Origin: Xanthobacteraceae bacterium
GTDB lineage: Bacteria > Pseudomonadota > Alphaproteobacteria > Rhizobiales > Xanthobacteraceae
Direction: 5' to 3'
DNA: 13,214 bases
Assembly: GCA_030037185.1 (NCBI GenBank)
Contig: JASHRR010000259.1
Span: forward strand, 1 to 13,214
Positions 1-6,983 of this stretch are shown piece after piece (within the stretch, counting starts at the first letter, position 1; each line of letters opens with the position of its first letter). The notes below the pieces were generated by a model, which worked only from the letters and a program-made list of their open reading frames with translations, ran no database searches and was not told the origin of the DNA. Made by a program: the position numbers and the translations under genes.

Positions 1-1
1 A

Positions 2-1192
2 GGGCTCTACCGGATCGTGCAGCCGGCCTTCGCCCCGGGCGCTCGCCTGGACCGGGCCTATCACAAGCTCCGGGGCATTCCAGTAGCGGCGGTCCTGTTC
101 CTGGTGTTGCTGACCGGGCACCTCGGCGGCAGCCTGACCCACGGGGACGCCTATCTGCTGCAGTACGCCCCCGGCTCCGTCCGGGTGCTGGCCGGACTGC
201 CAGCCGATGCCGAGCCAAGGCCCAAACCCGCGGATGTAGCCTCAGCGGACATTTATCTCGATGTGGTGCAGCCGGCATTGGATCGGCGCTGCCTGGTCTG
301 CCACAACGGCGCCAAGAAGTCCGGCGGCCTGTCGGTGGCGAGCTACGAAACCCTGATGAAGGGCGGCTCCAAAGGCGCGGTGATCACCGCCGGCAATGTC
401 TCTGCCTCCGACCTCTTCCGCCGGGTCAATCTCGCGCCCGGCCGTTCCGATTTCATGCCCAAGGACGGCAAGACCCCGCTCAACAAGAACGAAATCGCAG
501 CGATCGGCTGGTGGATATCGCAGGGCGCCCCGAAGAGCGTGACGGTAGGCGAGCTGAAGCCGACGGCAGAAGCCTCCGCGGCCATAGCGGCGATGATCGG
601 GACTGCCGGCGCGGAGGGCGAGGAGGAGACGCCGAACCCTTTGGGCCCGGACGAGGAGCCGCTGCCGCAAGTCGCTGAGGCTGACGCGGCGGCGGTGGCG
701 AAGGTCGTGGCCGAGGGCTTCACCGTCAGGAAGGTGGCCATGGGCTCCAACCTCGTAGACGTGGACTACATCTCGGCCAATGCGGTGACGCCCGCCATCA
801 TCAACGATCTCGCCAGATTCGGGCCCAACATCCTGCGCCTCAATCTGAGGCACGCCGGCGTCACCGACGCCGAGATCAAGACCATCGCCGGCTTCTCCAA
901 CCTCCGGCGCCTGCGCCTGGAGGAGAACGCAATCACCGATGCGGCGGCCGAGGACATCGCCGGCCTGAAGGACCTGACCTACCTGAACCTGACCAACACC
1001 AAGGTGACGGATGCAGGCTTCGCGCAGATCTCGACGCTGCCCAAGCTGTCGCGCGTCTACATCTGGCAAACCGACGTAACACCTGCGGCGATAGACAAAG
1101 TCAAAGCCTTGTGCAAAGACGTCACCATCTACGCCGGCCTCACAGGCAAGGATGTCCCCGTCGAAACCAAGATCATGACGCCCGCAAATTGA
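2..1192 (+). CDS. Membrane-anchored planctomycete-type cytochrome c / leucine-rich-repeat protein (5' partial)
   Basis: The frame is open from base 2, so the gene probably begins before the window. GTG at 17 is the first possible start inside it, and residues are numbered from there. Seen: a hydrophobic segment at about 21-40 followed by GHLGGSLTHG. I recall that motif from proteins that carry a DUF2231-type membrane domain ahead of a cytochrome domain. A single haem site CLVCH (C92, C95, H96) follows, with a likely axial Met in DFMPKDG (M147), as in the PSCyt1 family. After an acidic linker (about 173-225), residues 263-360 form short leucine-rich repeats of the form L..L.L....ITD. Known: such proteins are common in Planctomycetes, Verrucomicrobia and Bacteroidetes, anchored in the inner membrane with the haem domain outside the cytoplasm. 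Function is unknown; electron transfer or a structural role is inference. The gene ends in a strong terminator and has no evident operon partner in view. Confidence 0.8.
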   Translation, partial: GLYRIVQPAFAPGARLDRAYHKLRGIPVAAVLFLVLLTGHLGGSLTHGDAYLLQYAPGSVRVLAGLPADAEPRPKPADVASADIYLDVVQPALDRRCLVCHNGAKKSGGLSVASYETLMKGGSKGAVITAGNVSASDLFRRVNLAPGRSDFMPKDGKTPLNKNEIAAIGWWISQGAPKSVTVGELKPTAEASAAIAAMIGTAGAEGEEETPNPLGPDEEPLPQVAEADAAAVAKVVAEGFTVRKVAMGSNLVDVDYISANAVTPAIINDLARFGPNILRLNLRHAGVTDAEIKTIAGFSNLRRLRLEENAITDAAAEDIAGLKDLTYLNLTNTKVTDAGFAQISTLPKLSRVYIWQTDVTPAAIDKVKALCKDVTIYAGLTGKDVPVETKIMTPAN

Positions 1193-1218
1193 TCGCGGGC
1201 GGACGAGGCAAGAGCAGG

Positions 1219-1254
1219 AGGGCGGCCCGCGTCGGCAGCCGCCCTTTGTCTTTT
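1219..1254 (+). terminator. Rho-independent terminator after the cytochrome/LRR gene
   Basis: A perfect 8-bp stem, AGGGCGGC (1219-1226) with GCCGCCCT (1238-1245), encloses an 11-base loop and is followed by TTGTCTTTT (1246-1254). It lies 26 bases after the stop codon of the upstream gene, in the right orientation, and separates that gene from the pseudogene beginning at 1318. Confidence 0.8.
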
Positions 1255-1317
1255 CGGGTTTGCAAGCTCTGCCGGGACGGGCTGTTCACCTGTCACCCTC
1301 ATCAAGGCAGCAGCTCC

Positions 1318-1852
1318 ATGAAAGAGTGGATCACCGTCTTGAAGGCCGCCGATGCGGCCGCGCGATGGCACGTCCGCAAGGCCAACGAGCCCTATATCAA
1401 TCACCTTGTGGAGGTCGCCTCGCTTGTTGCGGAAGCAACGCAGGGTAAGGATCCAAGTCTCGTCATTGCCGCACTGCTTCACAATGCCATCGAAGACTGC
1501 GGGGTTCCGCACGAGCTGATCGCAGATGCCTTCGGGACCGACGTGGCCGATCTTGTCATTTAGGTAACGGACGACAAGACGCTGCCCAGAAAGCAGCGCA
1601 AGAAAATACAAATAGAGACCCGCCCACCAGAAAACCCGGCGCGCGAAGATCCTCAAGCTCGCCGATAAGACCAGCAATTTGCGTACCCTGGTGACGAGCC
1701 CGGCGGCGGACTGGTCAGTGCGGCGCAAGATCGAATACATCGAGTTCGCGCGCAAAGTGGTCGCTGGTTTGGGCGGGGCGAATGATTACCTTGAGAATCG
1801 ATTCAATGAGGCGGTACGCGCCGCCGAGCAGTCCCTCTTGCCGCCTTTGTAG
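1318..1852 (+). pseudogene. Decayed small (p)ppGpp hydrolase (MESH1/SpoT HD-domain type)
   Basis: From ATG 1318 the frame reads as an RSH-type HD hydrolase (YINHLVEVASL, then AALLHNAIED) for 81 codons and stops at TAG 1561-1563. Relatives have Glu there (GAG), so one G-to-T change explains it. The same frame then continues with VTDDKTLPRKQRKK and QIET. At 1619-1621 one extra C in a CCC run shifts the frame; reading on from 1622 gives AHQKTRRAKILKLADKTSNL and ends at TAG 1850-1852. Repaired, the protein would be about 178 residues, the size of stand-alone MESH1-like alarmone hydrolases that remove pyrophosphate from (p)ppGpp. The HD motif is also damaged: H55-N56 instead of His-Asp, losing a Mn2+ ligand. 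The segment between WH (17-18) and PYINH (25-29) looks a few residues short. The first His ligand (H29), E59-D60 and the late Asp (LAD) remain. The 81-codon piece alone could not form the active site. Confidence 0.88.
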
Positions 1853-1944
1853 ATAGCCGTCCGTCGTCACACGGCGAAGGACAACCTGTTGATGTCAGCA
1901 CGTCTTTCGCAAGTCTCCGCCCCTGAACCCGCGCCGGGGTTCTA

Positions 1945-3390
1945 TCAGCCCGCATAGACCCAGAAGTCGGCGATCGCTGCAGCTGCGGACGCCGGCATGG
2001 GGCCAGGGACCTCCACGCAAGCAAAAGGGTGAGGGCGCCGCCCGTAGCGGTCCTGCCAAGCCATTGCTATGCCGGCGAAGTCGCGAATGTCGGAAAGGAA
2101 ATATTGCGCCCGGACCACGTTCGCCGCCGACACGCCGACGGCCTGGCAGACGGCGTCCATGTAGGACATGAGCAGCCCCCCCTGCAGTTCGCCGGCCAGG
2201 CTCAGCGCATCGAATGCACCCGCCTGTTCGCCCCCCGGTACACGGCCGTCGGCCGCGACGGCGATCAGCCCGGACGGGAACACGAGTTCGCCCGCACGCA
2301 CGCAGGGCCCGTACGTCGCCGCGGCCGGGATGCCGGTTGCGACCACCTGCTTGCGCCGCCTTGCAGCGCTCTTAAGTGCGATGAGGTTGATTTCGATCAT
2401 GCCCTCGGTGTTGGCATAATCTTTCGCGGGAACCGGCGTTATGGCGCAAGGAATGTCGCGGAAATGCTGCAACCACACCTCCATGAAATCGGGGAAATTC
2501 TCGACCCCGCGAATATAGGCTTGAGCCTTTAGGCTATGTTCGAGTGCCGAGCCCGCGGCCTTGAGTGACGGCTCCAGCCGATCAGTGATGACGTAATGAA
2601 CCTGTCTGCGGAACGCCGTCTCGCCGCCCCAATTCCGCTCGGGGCCGACGTAAACCCTGGGGTCGAGGGTGCCGTCCGGCCGGAACGCCATGTTTCCGGC
2701 GACGAACACGAAATCGCTCGCCGCCACGGCCGGGTTGTAACCGGAGGCCGAGATCGCCTGACCGGGCAGAGTGAACTTATCGATTTGGGAGTCCTGGTCT
2801 GCAACGACAGCGATCATCGAGGTATGGATATTGGTGCGCGCCGTGAAGCAGCGCGCCATGATGATGGAGGTGCTGGGCGGTATGTAGCTGCCGAATTCCG
2901 CAAACCGCGCCAGGTGATAGGCCGATACTGCCGGACCCTTGGTGTAGAACTGGTCGACCCGAACCGCGTTGCTGAGATCAGTCCCGAATTCCTTGAGAAT
3001 GCCGCGCATTCGGCGCAGCAGATAGTCGGCTTCGCGCCGCAGCGGCGGCCGGCCGCTCAGGCGGTTGCCGGGTGGGCCTTCCACTTCGGGCGCCAGTCCC
3101 TGCTCGAAGTCGAAGGCTTCGTGACCATTGAGGAACACCCACGGCCCCGCTTTCACCGCGTAGGCATAGTTGATGGCGCTACCGGCAAGGCGTGTCGATT
3201 TTGCCGTCACGGCCGAAGATGCTGGCGCGCCGCCGATATCGGCCTGGGCCAGGGATACAGGCGCGCTTGCAGCGCGGCCTCCCGCGGCGGCACTGGCGCC
3301 GCCTGTCGGCAAGGCCGCCGCTGCGGGCAGGGCAGCGCCCTGGCAAAGGAAACCGCGCCGTGTGGTAAGACCGCCCTCTTGCGCGCCCAT
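1945..3390 (-). CDS. Tat-exported protein with three RidA/YjgF-like domains
   Basis: 481 residues from ATG 3390. A start at 3423 is possible, but the one at 3390 has GGAGGG five bases ahead and gives a normal Tat signal: T10-R11-R12-G13-F14-L15, then an Ala-rich hydrophobic stretch to about 40. Three RidA-fold units follow at about 73-198, 214-340 and 349-481. Unit 1 has WVFLNG and VRVDQFYTKG; unit 2 has FVFVAGNMAFRPDG and EINLIAL; unit 3 has LVFPSGLIAVAADG and VVRAQYFLSDIRDF. Known: RidA is normally a single cytoplasmic domain of about 130 residues whose Arg105 (P-A-R-S-C-V-E-V) hydrolyses reactive enamines/imines. At that position I read S173, A316 and F456, so classical imine deaminase activity is unlikely in any unit. 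The upstream amidase lies on the same strand 126 bp away, suggesting co-transcription. Substrate unknown; a binding or scaffold role outside the cytoplasm is inference. Confidence 0.85.
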   Translation of the reverse strand: MGAQEGGLTTRRGFLCQGAALPAAAALPTGGASAAAGGRAASAPVSLAQADIGGAPASSAVTAKSTRLAGSAINYAYAVKAGPWVFLNGHEAFDFEQGLAPEVEGPPGNRLSGRPPLRREADYLLRRMRGILKEFGTDLSNAVRVDQFYTKGPAVSAYHLARFAEFGSYIPPSTSIIMARCFTARTNIHTSMIAVVADQDSQIDKFTLPGQAISASGYNPAVAASDFVFVAGNMAFRPDGTLDPRVYVGPERNWGGETAFRRQVHYVITDRLEPSLKAAGSALEHSLKAQAYIRGVENFPDFMEVWLQHFRDIPCAITPVPAKDYANTEGMIEINLIALKSAARRRKQVVATGIPAAATYGPCVRAGELVFPSGLIAVAADGRVPGGEQAGAFDALSLAGELQGGLLMSYMDAVCQAVGVSAANVVRAQYFLSDIRDFAGIAMAWQDRYGRRPHPFACVEVPGPMPASAAAAIADFWVYAG

Positions 3391-3394
3391 CTTG

Positions 3395-3400
3395 CCCTCC
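3395..3400 (-). promoter_or_regulatory. Strong Shine-Dalgarno deciding the start of the triple-RidA gene
   Basis: On the minus strand the sequence reads GGAGGGCAAG directly before ATG 3390-3388. No comparable site precedes the in-frame ATG at 3423, 11 codons upstream. Choosing 3390 also gives a Tat n-region of about ten residues before the twin arginines. Confidence 0.75.
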
Positions 3401-3516
3401 CGTTTCGCAGCGATGTCCGCCAATGCATTTGTTATCGCACCACCGATGTCGCCGCCGCAATGCTGCGTCCTTCAAGCCGCGCCGGCAATGCCGCAGTGAG
3501 CGGTCCAGTCCATGGC

Positions 3517-5109
3517 TTAGGGCAAGGCCGGTGCTGTCTTTGGTGGCGCGCGGTGATGCGTGGCCTGCTCATAGGCAAAAGCCAGCTTGAGCAGGGTCGG
3601 CTCGCTGTAAGGTCGGCCGAAGAAGGTGATGCCGACGGGCAGATTGTCGGTGGTGAACCCCGATGGCACCGTCATCGAGGCGGCGTAGATCAGGAAGGTG
3701 TTCCAGGTCGGCACGCCCTTGTTGCTCGCGTAAGGCGGACTGATACCATCCTTGATAAGCGTCGGCTGGTGCTCGACCGTTTTGTGGACGATGGCGTCGA
3801 GCTTGTTGTCGGCCATGACCTTGAGGACGGTGAACATCAGCTCCTCGCGCGCCTCGAGATAATCGAGGTAGCGCGCAGCATCGAGCGCGGGCGGCGGATT
3901 CTTCCACCGGTCCGCTTTCGTGGGCGGAAAGCTCTTGGCGAGTTCTGGCGAATTGGCGATGTCCTGGCGCGACTTGATGGGTGAGTTGGGATTGCGCGCC
4001 AAATAGAGCTTCAGCCCCGCTTCGAAACTGTCGGGATTGGTGGCCCGTTTGGCGAGCAATGCCTTGAGGTTCGGGATTACGATGGGATCGACCACCACGG
4101 CGCCGGCTGCCTTGAGTTCAGCCACATTTCGCGCGAATACCGCATCGACCTTTTTGAAGTCCTCCGATCCCGGCTCCGATTGCACGCCGATCGGCTCGCG
4201 CAGAATGCCGATGCGCGCCCCCTTAAGTCCATCGGCGGCGAGGAAGCGCGTGTAGCTGCCGTCCACCCTACCGACGCCGAGCGCCGTCACCGGGTCTTCC
4301 GGGTCGTAGCCCACCATGCCGTCGAGCAGCAGGGCGAGGTCCTTCACGGTTCGCGCCATCGGCCCCATTTGCGCGGTGGGTGAAGGGTAGCCATCCCACA
4401 TGCCGCTGCGGCTCACGAGACCAGGCGTTGGCCGCAGACTGGCGACGTCATTCCAGCCCCCGGGGCGGCGGATCGACGCGAAGGTCTCCTCGCCGATCGC
4501 CACTGTCGAGAAGTTCGCTGCGACCGCAGCCCCCGAGCCGCCCGAGGAGCCGCCGACGGTCCGTTCAAGGTCATACGGATTGTGGGTAATGCCGAACATC
4601 GATCCATAGGTATCGCCGGCCGCATACTCGCTCAGCGTGGTCTTGCCGAGGATAATGGCGCCAGCCTTGCGCAACCTTTCGATCGGAAACGCATCCCGTG
4701 GCGGCCGGTAATCCTTGAACACCTGCGTCCCCAGCGTCGTCGGCATTCCGGCGGTGTCGATCTCATCCTTCACCAGGACCGCAATACCGTGCAGTGGACC
4801 GATCGGGCCCGAAGCTCGATAGGCGGCATCGAGCCGGTCGGCGTCTTCGAGCGCATGGTCGTTGAGCGTAATGATCGAATTGATGTTCGGACCCCGCTTG
4901 TCGTACGCCGCAATGCGATCGAGATAGCCCTGGACGAGCTGGCGGGCCGTGAGCCTGCCGGATTTGAACGCGGCCTGGATATCATCGATCGTCGCCTCCA
5001 TGATCTGAAATGGCGCCACATCCTTGCGCTCCTGCGCCTGGCCGAGCGACAGGCCTGCCGACAATGCGGCGACGACTATTGTGCCGACGGCGACGTTCCG
5101 GTTGTTCAT
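3517..5109 (-). CDS. Probably secreted amidase-signature-family hydrolase
   Basis: 530 residues, a usual length for amidase signature enzymes, which hydrolyse C-N bonds of amides with a Ser-cisSer-Lys triad. Seen: an N-terminal hydrophobic segment (about 6-22) ending GLSLGQAQ, which fits a Sec signal peptide; Lys114 in VLVKDEIDT; the glycine/serine loop GGSSGGSG (186-193) with the likely cis-Ser S188; and the likely nucleophile S212 in ASIRRPGG. The spacing of 24 between the two serines matches the family. GLVSRSG and MGPMARTVKD follow as expected. Oddity: the segment before the nucleophile reads GEETFAS, where most members have GTDTGGS. Substrate cannot be read from sequence; amidase, peptide amidase and 6-aminohexanoate-type activities are all possible. 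ATG 5109 is preceded by AGGGG about 12 bases away, a weak ribosome site. The triple-RidA gene follows 126 bp downstream on the same strand. Confidence 0.9.
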   Translation of the reverse strand: MNNRNVAVGTIVVAALSAGLSLGQAQERKDVAPFQIMEATIDDIQAAFKSGRLTARQLVQGYLDRIAAYDKRGPNINSIITLNDHALEDADRLDAAYRASGPIGPLHGIAVLVKDEIDTAGMPTTLGTQVFKDYRPPRDAFPIERLRKAGAIILGKTTLSEYAAGDTYGSMFGITHNPYDLERTVGGSSGGSGAAVAANFSTVAIGEETFASIRRPGGWNDVASLRPTPGLVSRSGMWDGYPSPTAQMGPMARTVKDLALLLDGMVGYDPEDPVTALGVGRVDGSYTRFLAADGLKGARIGILREPIGVQSEPGSEDFKKVDAVFARNVAELKAAGAVVVDPIVIPNLKALLAKRATNPDSFEAGLKLYLARNPNSPIKSRQDIANSPELAKSFPPTKADRWKNPPPALDAARYLDYLEAREELMFTVLKVMADNKLDAIVHKTVEHQPTLIKDGISPPYASNKGVPTWNTFLIYAASMTVPSGFTTDNLPVGITFFGRPYSEPTLLKLAFAYEQATHHRAPPKTAPALP

Positions 5110-5241
5110 CGTGAGAGAGCCCCTGCTGCGATAAGGGATAGACGCTACACCATCGCGCTCTTCTTTTCAGCTGTCGGTGCGCGCAAACGCCCGGTCTTGA
5201 CGTTCCTGCCGCGCGCCTGGACGCAACCAATGCGAGAATGA

Positions 5242-5436
5242 ATTTTAGCCAAGCGCAAACGCGTGCTGTTGACAACAATTGACGTTGATGCGGCCGCCAC
5301 TGTCTCTTGACTCTCATCGTCGCCCTTTGATCGTTGCGACATGCTCGAAGCTGTGAGCATGGGTGCCACCAGAAGCCTGCGCTCAGCCAAACGCGCCAGG
5401 AACCCCTGCCTTCAGGCATGGGAGGGCGAGCGGCGC
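5242..5436 (+). mobile_element. Probable remnant of the 3' end of an IS200/IS605-family tnpB gene
   Basis: One frame (codons beginning at 5242, 5245 and so on), interrupted by TGA at 5308, reads TTIDVDAAATV and, about 40 codons later, RNPCLQAWEGERR. The first resembles the DVNAAxNI motif near the end of TnpB proteins. The second is close to the tail that the terminal sequence of such elements often encodes (…NPRLQAWE…). The RNPCLQAW segment coincides with a hairpin at 5403-5422 of the kind found at IS605 right ends. The zinc-finger cysteines and everything upstream are missing, so this is at best a fragment. The assignment rests on remembered family patterns and short matches. Confidence 0.4.
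5403..5422 (+). repeat. Hairpin resembling an IS200/IS605 right-end palindrome
   Basis: CCCCTGCC (5403-5410) pairs with GGCATGGG (5415-5422) around the loop TTCA, seven of eight pairs, with one C-T mismatch at 5406/5419. It is followed by AGGG. Right ends of IS605-type elements and the 3' part of their guide RNA commonly show CCCCGCC-TTCAGGCGGGG structures. There is no run of T after the stem, so it is not an intrinsic terminator. Confidence 0.45.
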
Positions 5437-6035
5437 GCCGCCAACCGCCGAAACGAAATAGCTGTCGGTCCAAACCCGCCAGCCAGCAAGCGACGTAGGT
5501 ACAAGGTGCGCGGCGACAAGCTGTCCGCGACACGCGTATCTGTTGCGATTGCCTTGCCATCGGCACGATTACCCGTCACAACCGGCCATGCCTAAGCGGC
5601 TGCGATTCTGTGGCAACCAGTGGTGCAACCTCTGCCGCTGCATGCACGAGCGCATGCGCGGTTCTGTTCACCGGCATGCCAACCAAGCGTCGTATTCGCC
5701 GCGCGCCCGCAGGCGGCGTAGCGGGGGTGATTTCGGGGCACTGCCTGCAAGGCGCTTACGGGGACCACCTGAATGACCGTTTTATTCGCCGTCTCAAAGG
5801 AGTTAGGTCGTCCGGTCGTCCGGTCTCGGACCGCGGCATGGGCTTGCGCTGCGCGATCAAGCGCAGTCACGACACGATCGGCATGTGCACGACCGCGGGA
5901 GCGGCGGCCGGATCTGCCAATGACAAGCAGCTGCAGGGTGCCGCCATGGTCGCCAAACGACGCGACGAGGCCGGGACCAGGCATCGGCCACTGCCGAACG
6001 GATTCGAGCCGCTAAAAGACGAACCATAGACAGAT

Positions 6036-6944
6036 GTGAGCGACCACGCTGTGTCCGAGGCATCGCGGGGCGGTGGCGCGCCCACCAGCAATCTCGACCA
6101 GCGCCCGTTGCTGGTGATTGACGGCGACTCTTTCGCCCACCGATCCTATCACGCCCTTCCGAAGACCATTCGGCGCCAGGACGGCAAGGGCGCGGGCGCT
6201 ATCGTCGGCTTCGCCAATTTCCTGTTGCGGCTCTATCAGACGGAACGGCCACGTGCGGTGATCGTCGGTTGGGATACGCTGGAGGTACCTACCGAACGGC
6301 ACAAGAAATTTCCCGCCTACCAGAGCGGGCGCCGGTTTGACGATGCCTTGCTGGATCAGCTCGAGGCTCTGCCTGAATTCGTCGCGGCGTGCGGGTTTGC
6401 AAACGCCAAGGCGCCCGGTTACGAGGCGGATGACTTCCTCGCGGCCGCGGCTGGCGCGGAGGAGCGGCGCGGCGGGACGGCGCTGGTCGCGAGCGGCGAT
6501 CGGGACACATTTCAGCTGGCCTCGCCAGCGACAACGATCCTGCATCCGGTGCGCGCGGGCGAGATGGCGCGCATCGGCCCGCGAGAAATCCGGGAGCGTT
6601 ACGGCGTCGACCCGAAGCAGGTGCCGGATTTCATCGCGCTGCGCGGCGATCCTTCCGACAAGCTGCCGGGCGCGCGCGGCGTTGGTCCGAAGGGGGCCGC
6701 CGACTTGCTGCGTCGTTACGGCACGCTCGAGGGCATCCTCGCCGCAGGTCGGTTCCCGGCGGAAGCCGAGATGCTCCGCCTCTATCGATCAATCGCCACG
6801 ATGAATGCCGCAGCGCCTCTGCCTTCACTCGACCATCAGCAGCCGACCTGGGCCAAAGCCTCCGCCCTTGTGCGCGGTTGGGGGCTCAAGCAGTTAGCCG
6901 ACCGGCTTGCGGAAATTGCGAGACAATCGACCTCGGACCAATGA
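6036..6944 (+). CDS. Stand-alone 5'-3' exonuclease / flap endonuclease (PolA N-domain type)
   Basis: 302 residues, the size of the 5'-nuclease domain of DNA polymerase I without the polymerase; related free-standing enzymes such as ExoIX process flaps and 5' ends. Seen: acidic metal ligands in VIDGDSFAHR (D29, D31), VGWD (D80), YEADD (E130, D132, D133), GDRD (D155, D157) and GDPSDKLPG (D205, D208). ERHKKFPAYQSGR (87-99) matches the FR...FP.YK..R helical-arch motif. GVGPKGAADLL (215-225) is the helix-3-turn-helix DNA-binding element. An in-frame TAG at 6027 leaves GTG 6036 as the first start; GTG 6051 is an alternative. The first 20 or so residues are low-complexity and neither start has a good ribosome site. 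The ATG at 6034 is out of frame and meets TGA at once. The gene is convergent with hflX, 39 bp apart, with no clear terminator between. Confidence 0.9.
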   Translation: MSDHAVSEASRGGGAPTSNLDQRPLLVIDGDSFAHRSYHALPKTIRRQDGKGAGAIVGFANFLLRLYQTERPRAVIVGWDTLEVPTERHKKFPAYQSGRRFDDALLDQLEALPEFVAACGFANAKAPGYEADDFLAAAAGAEERRGGTALVASGDRDTFQLASPATTILHPVRAGEMARIGPREIRERYGVDPKQVPDFIALRGDPSDKLPGARGVGPKGAADLLRRYGTLEGILAAGRFPAEAEMLRLYRSIATMNAAAPLPSLDHQQPTWAKASALVRGWGLKQLADRLAEIARQSTSDQ

Positions 6945-6983
6945 TCGGCGGCGGACGTCGGCCAGCCGATGGTGTGGCGCCCG

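Larger units (their letters stand above)
5110..6035. other. 926-bp divergent spacer without a convincing intact gene
   Basis: The spacer lies between the divergent amidase and exonuclease starts and must hold both promoters, though I see no clear -35/-10 pair for either. Several frames of 60-140 codons are open on both strands at 5540-6030. They overlap each other, have no good ribosome sites, and are rich in Arg, Ala and Gly like non-coding high-GC DNA. On the minus strand near 5890-5985, LQLLVIG in one frame and ADPAAAPAVV in the next weakly recall the spacer before the HTH of rhizobial LuxR-type regulators, so a badly decayed gene is possible. A TnpB-like remnant occupies 5242-5436. Confidence 0.5.

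Noticed and set aside
1925..1942. Hairpin GAACCC-GGGTTC between the convergent pseudogene and triple-RidA gene
   Set aside because: The 6-bp stem has no T-run on either strand, so I do not call it a terminator.
2596..3984. Plus-strand open frame of 462 codons opposite the triple-RidA and amidase genes
   Set aside because: It overlaps two strongly supported minus-strand genes, is Arg/Gly-rich and shows no domain; a high-GC shadow frame.
5230..5285. TAAAAT and TTGTCA on the minus strand as an amidase promoter
   Set aside because: The spacing is about 22 bases, outside the range for a sigma70-type promoter.
5807..5825. Short tandem repeat of CGTCCGGT units
   Set aside because: Only about two units; likely chance in GC-rich DNA.
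5592..6029. Overlapping frames of 130-140 codons on both strands before the exonuclease gene
   Set aside because: Neither strand shows a convincing start, motif or protein-like composition. The possible LuxR resemblance is too weak for a gene call.
6945..6983. TCGG-CCGA hairpin between the convergent exonuclease and hflX genes
   Set aside because: A 4-bp stem without a T-run is too weak for a terminator.
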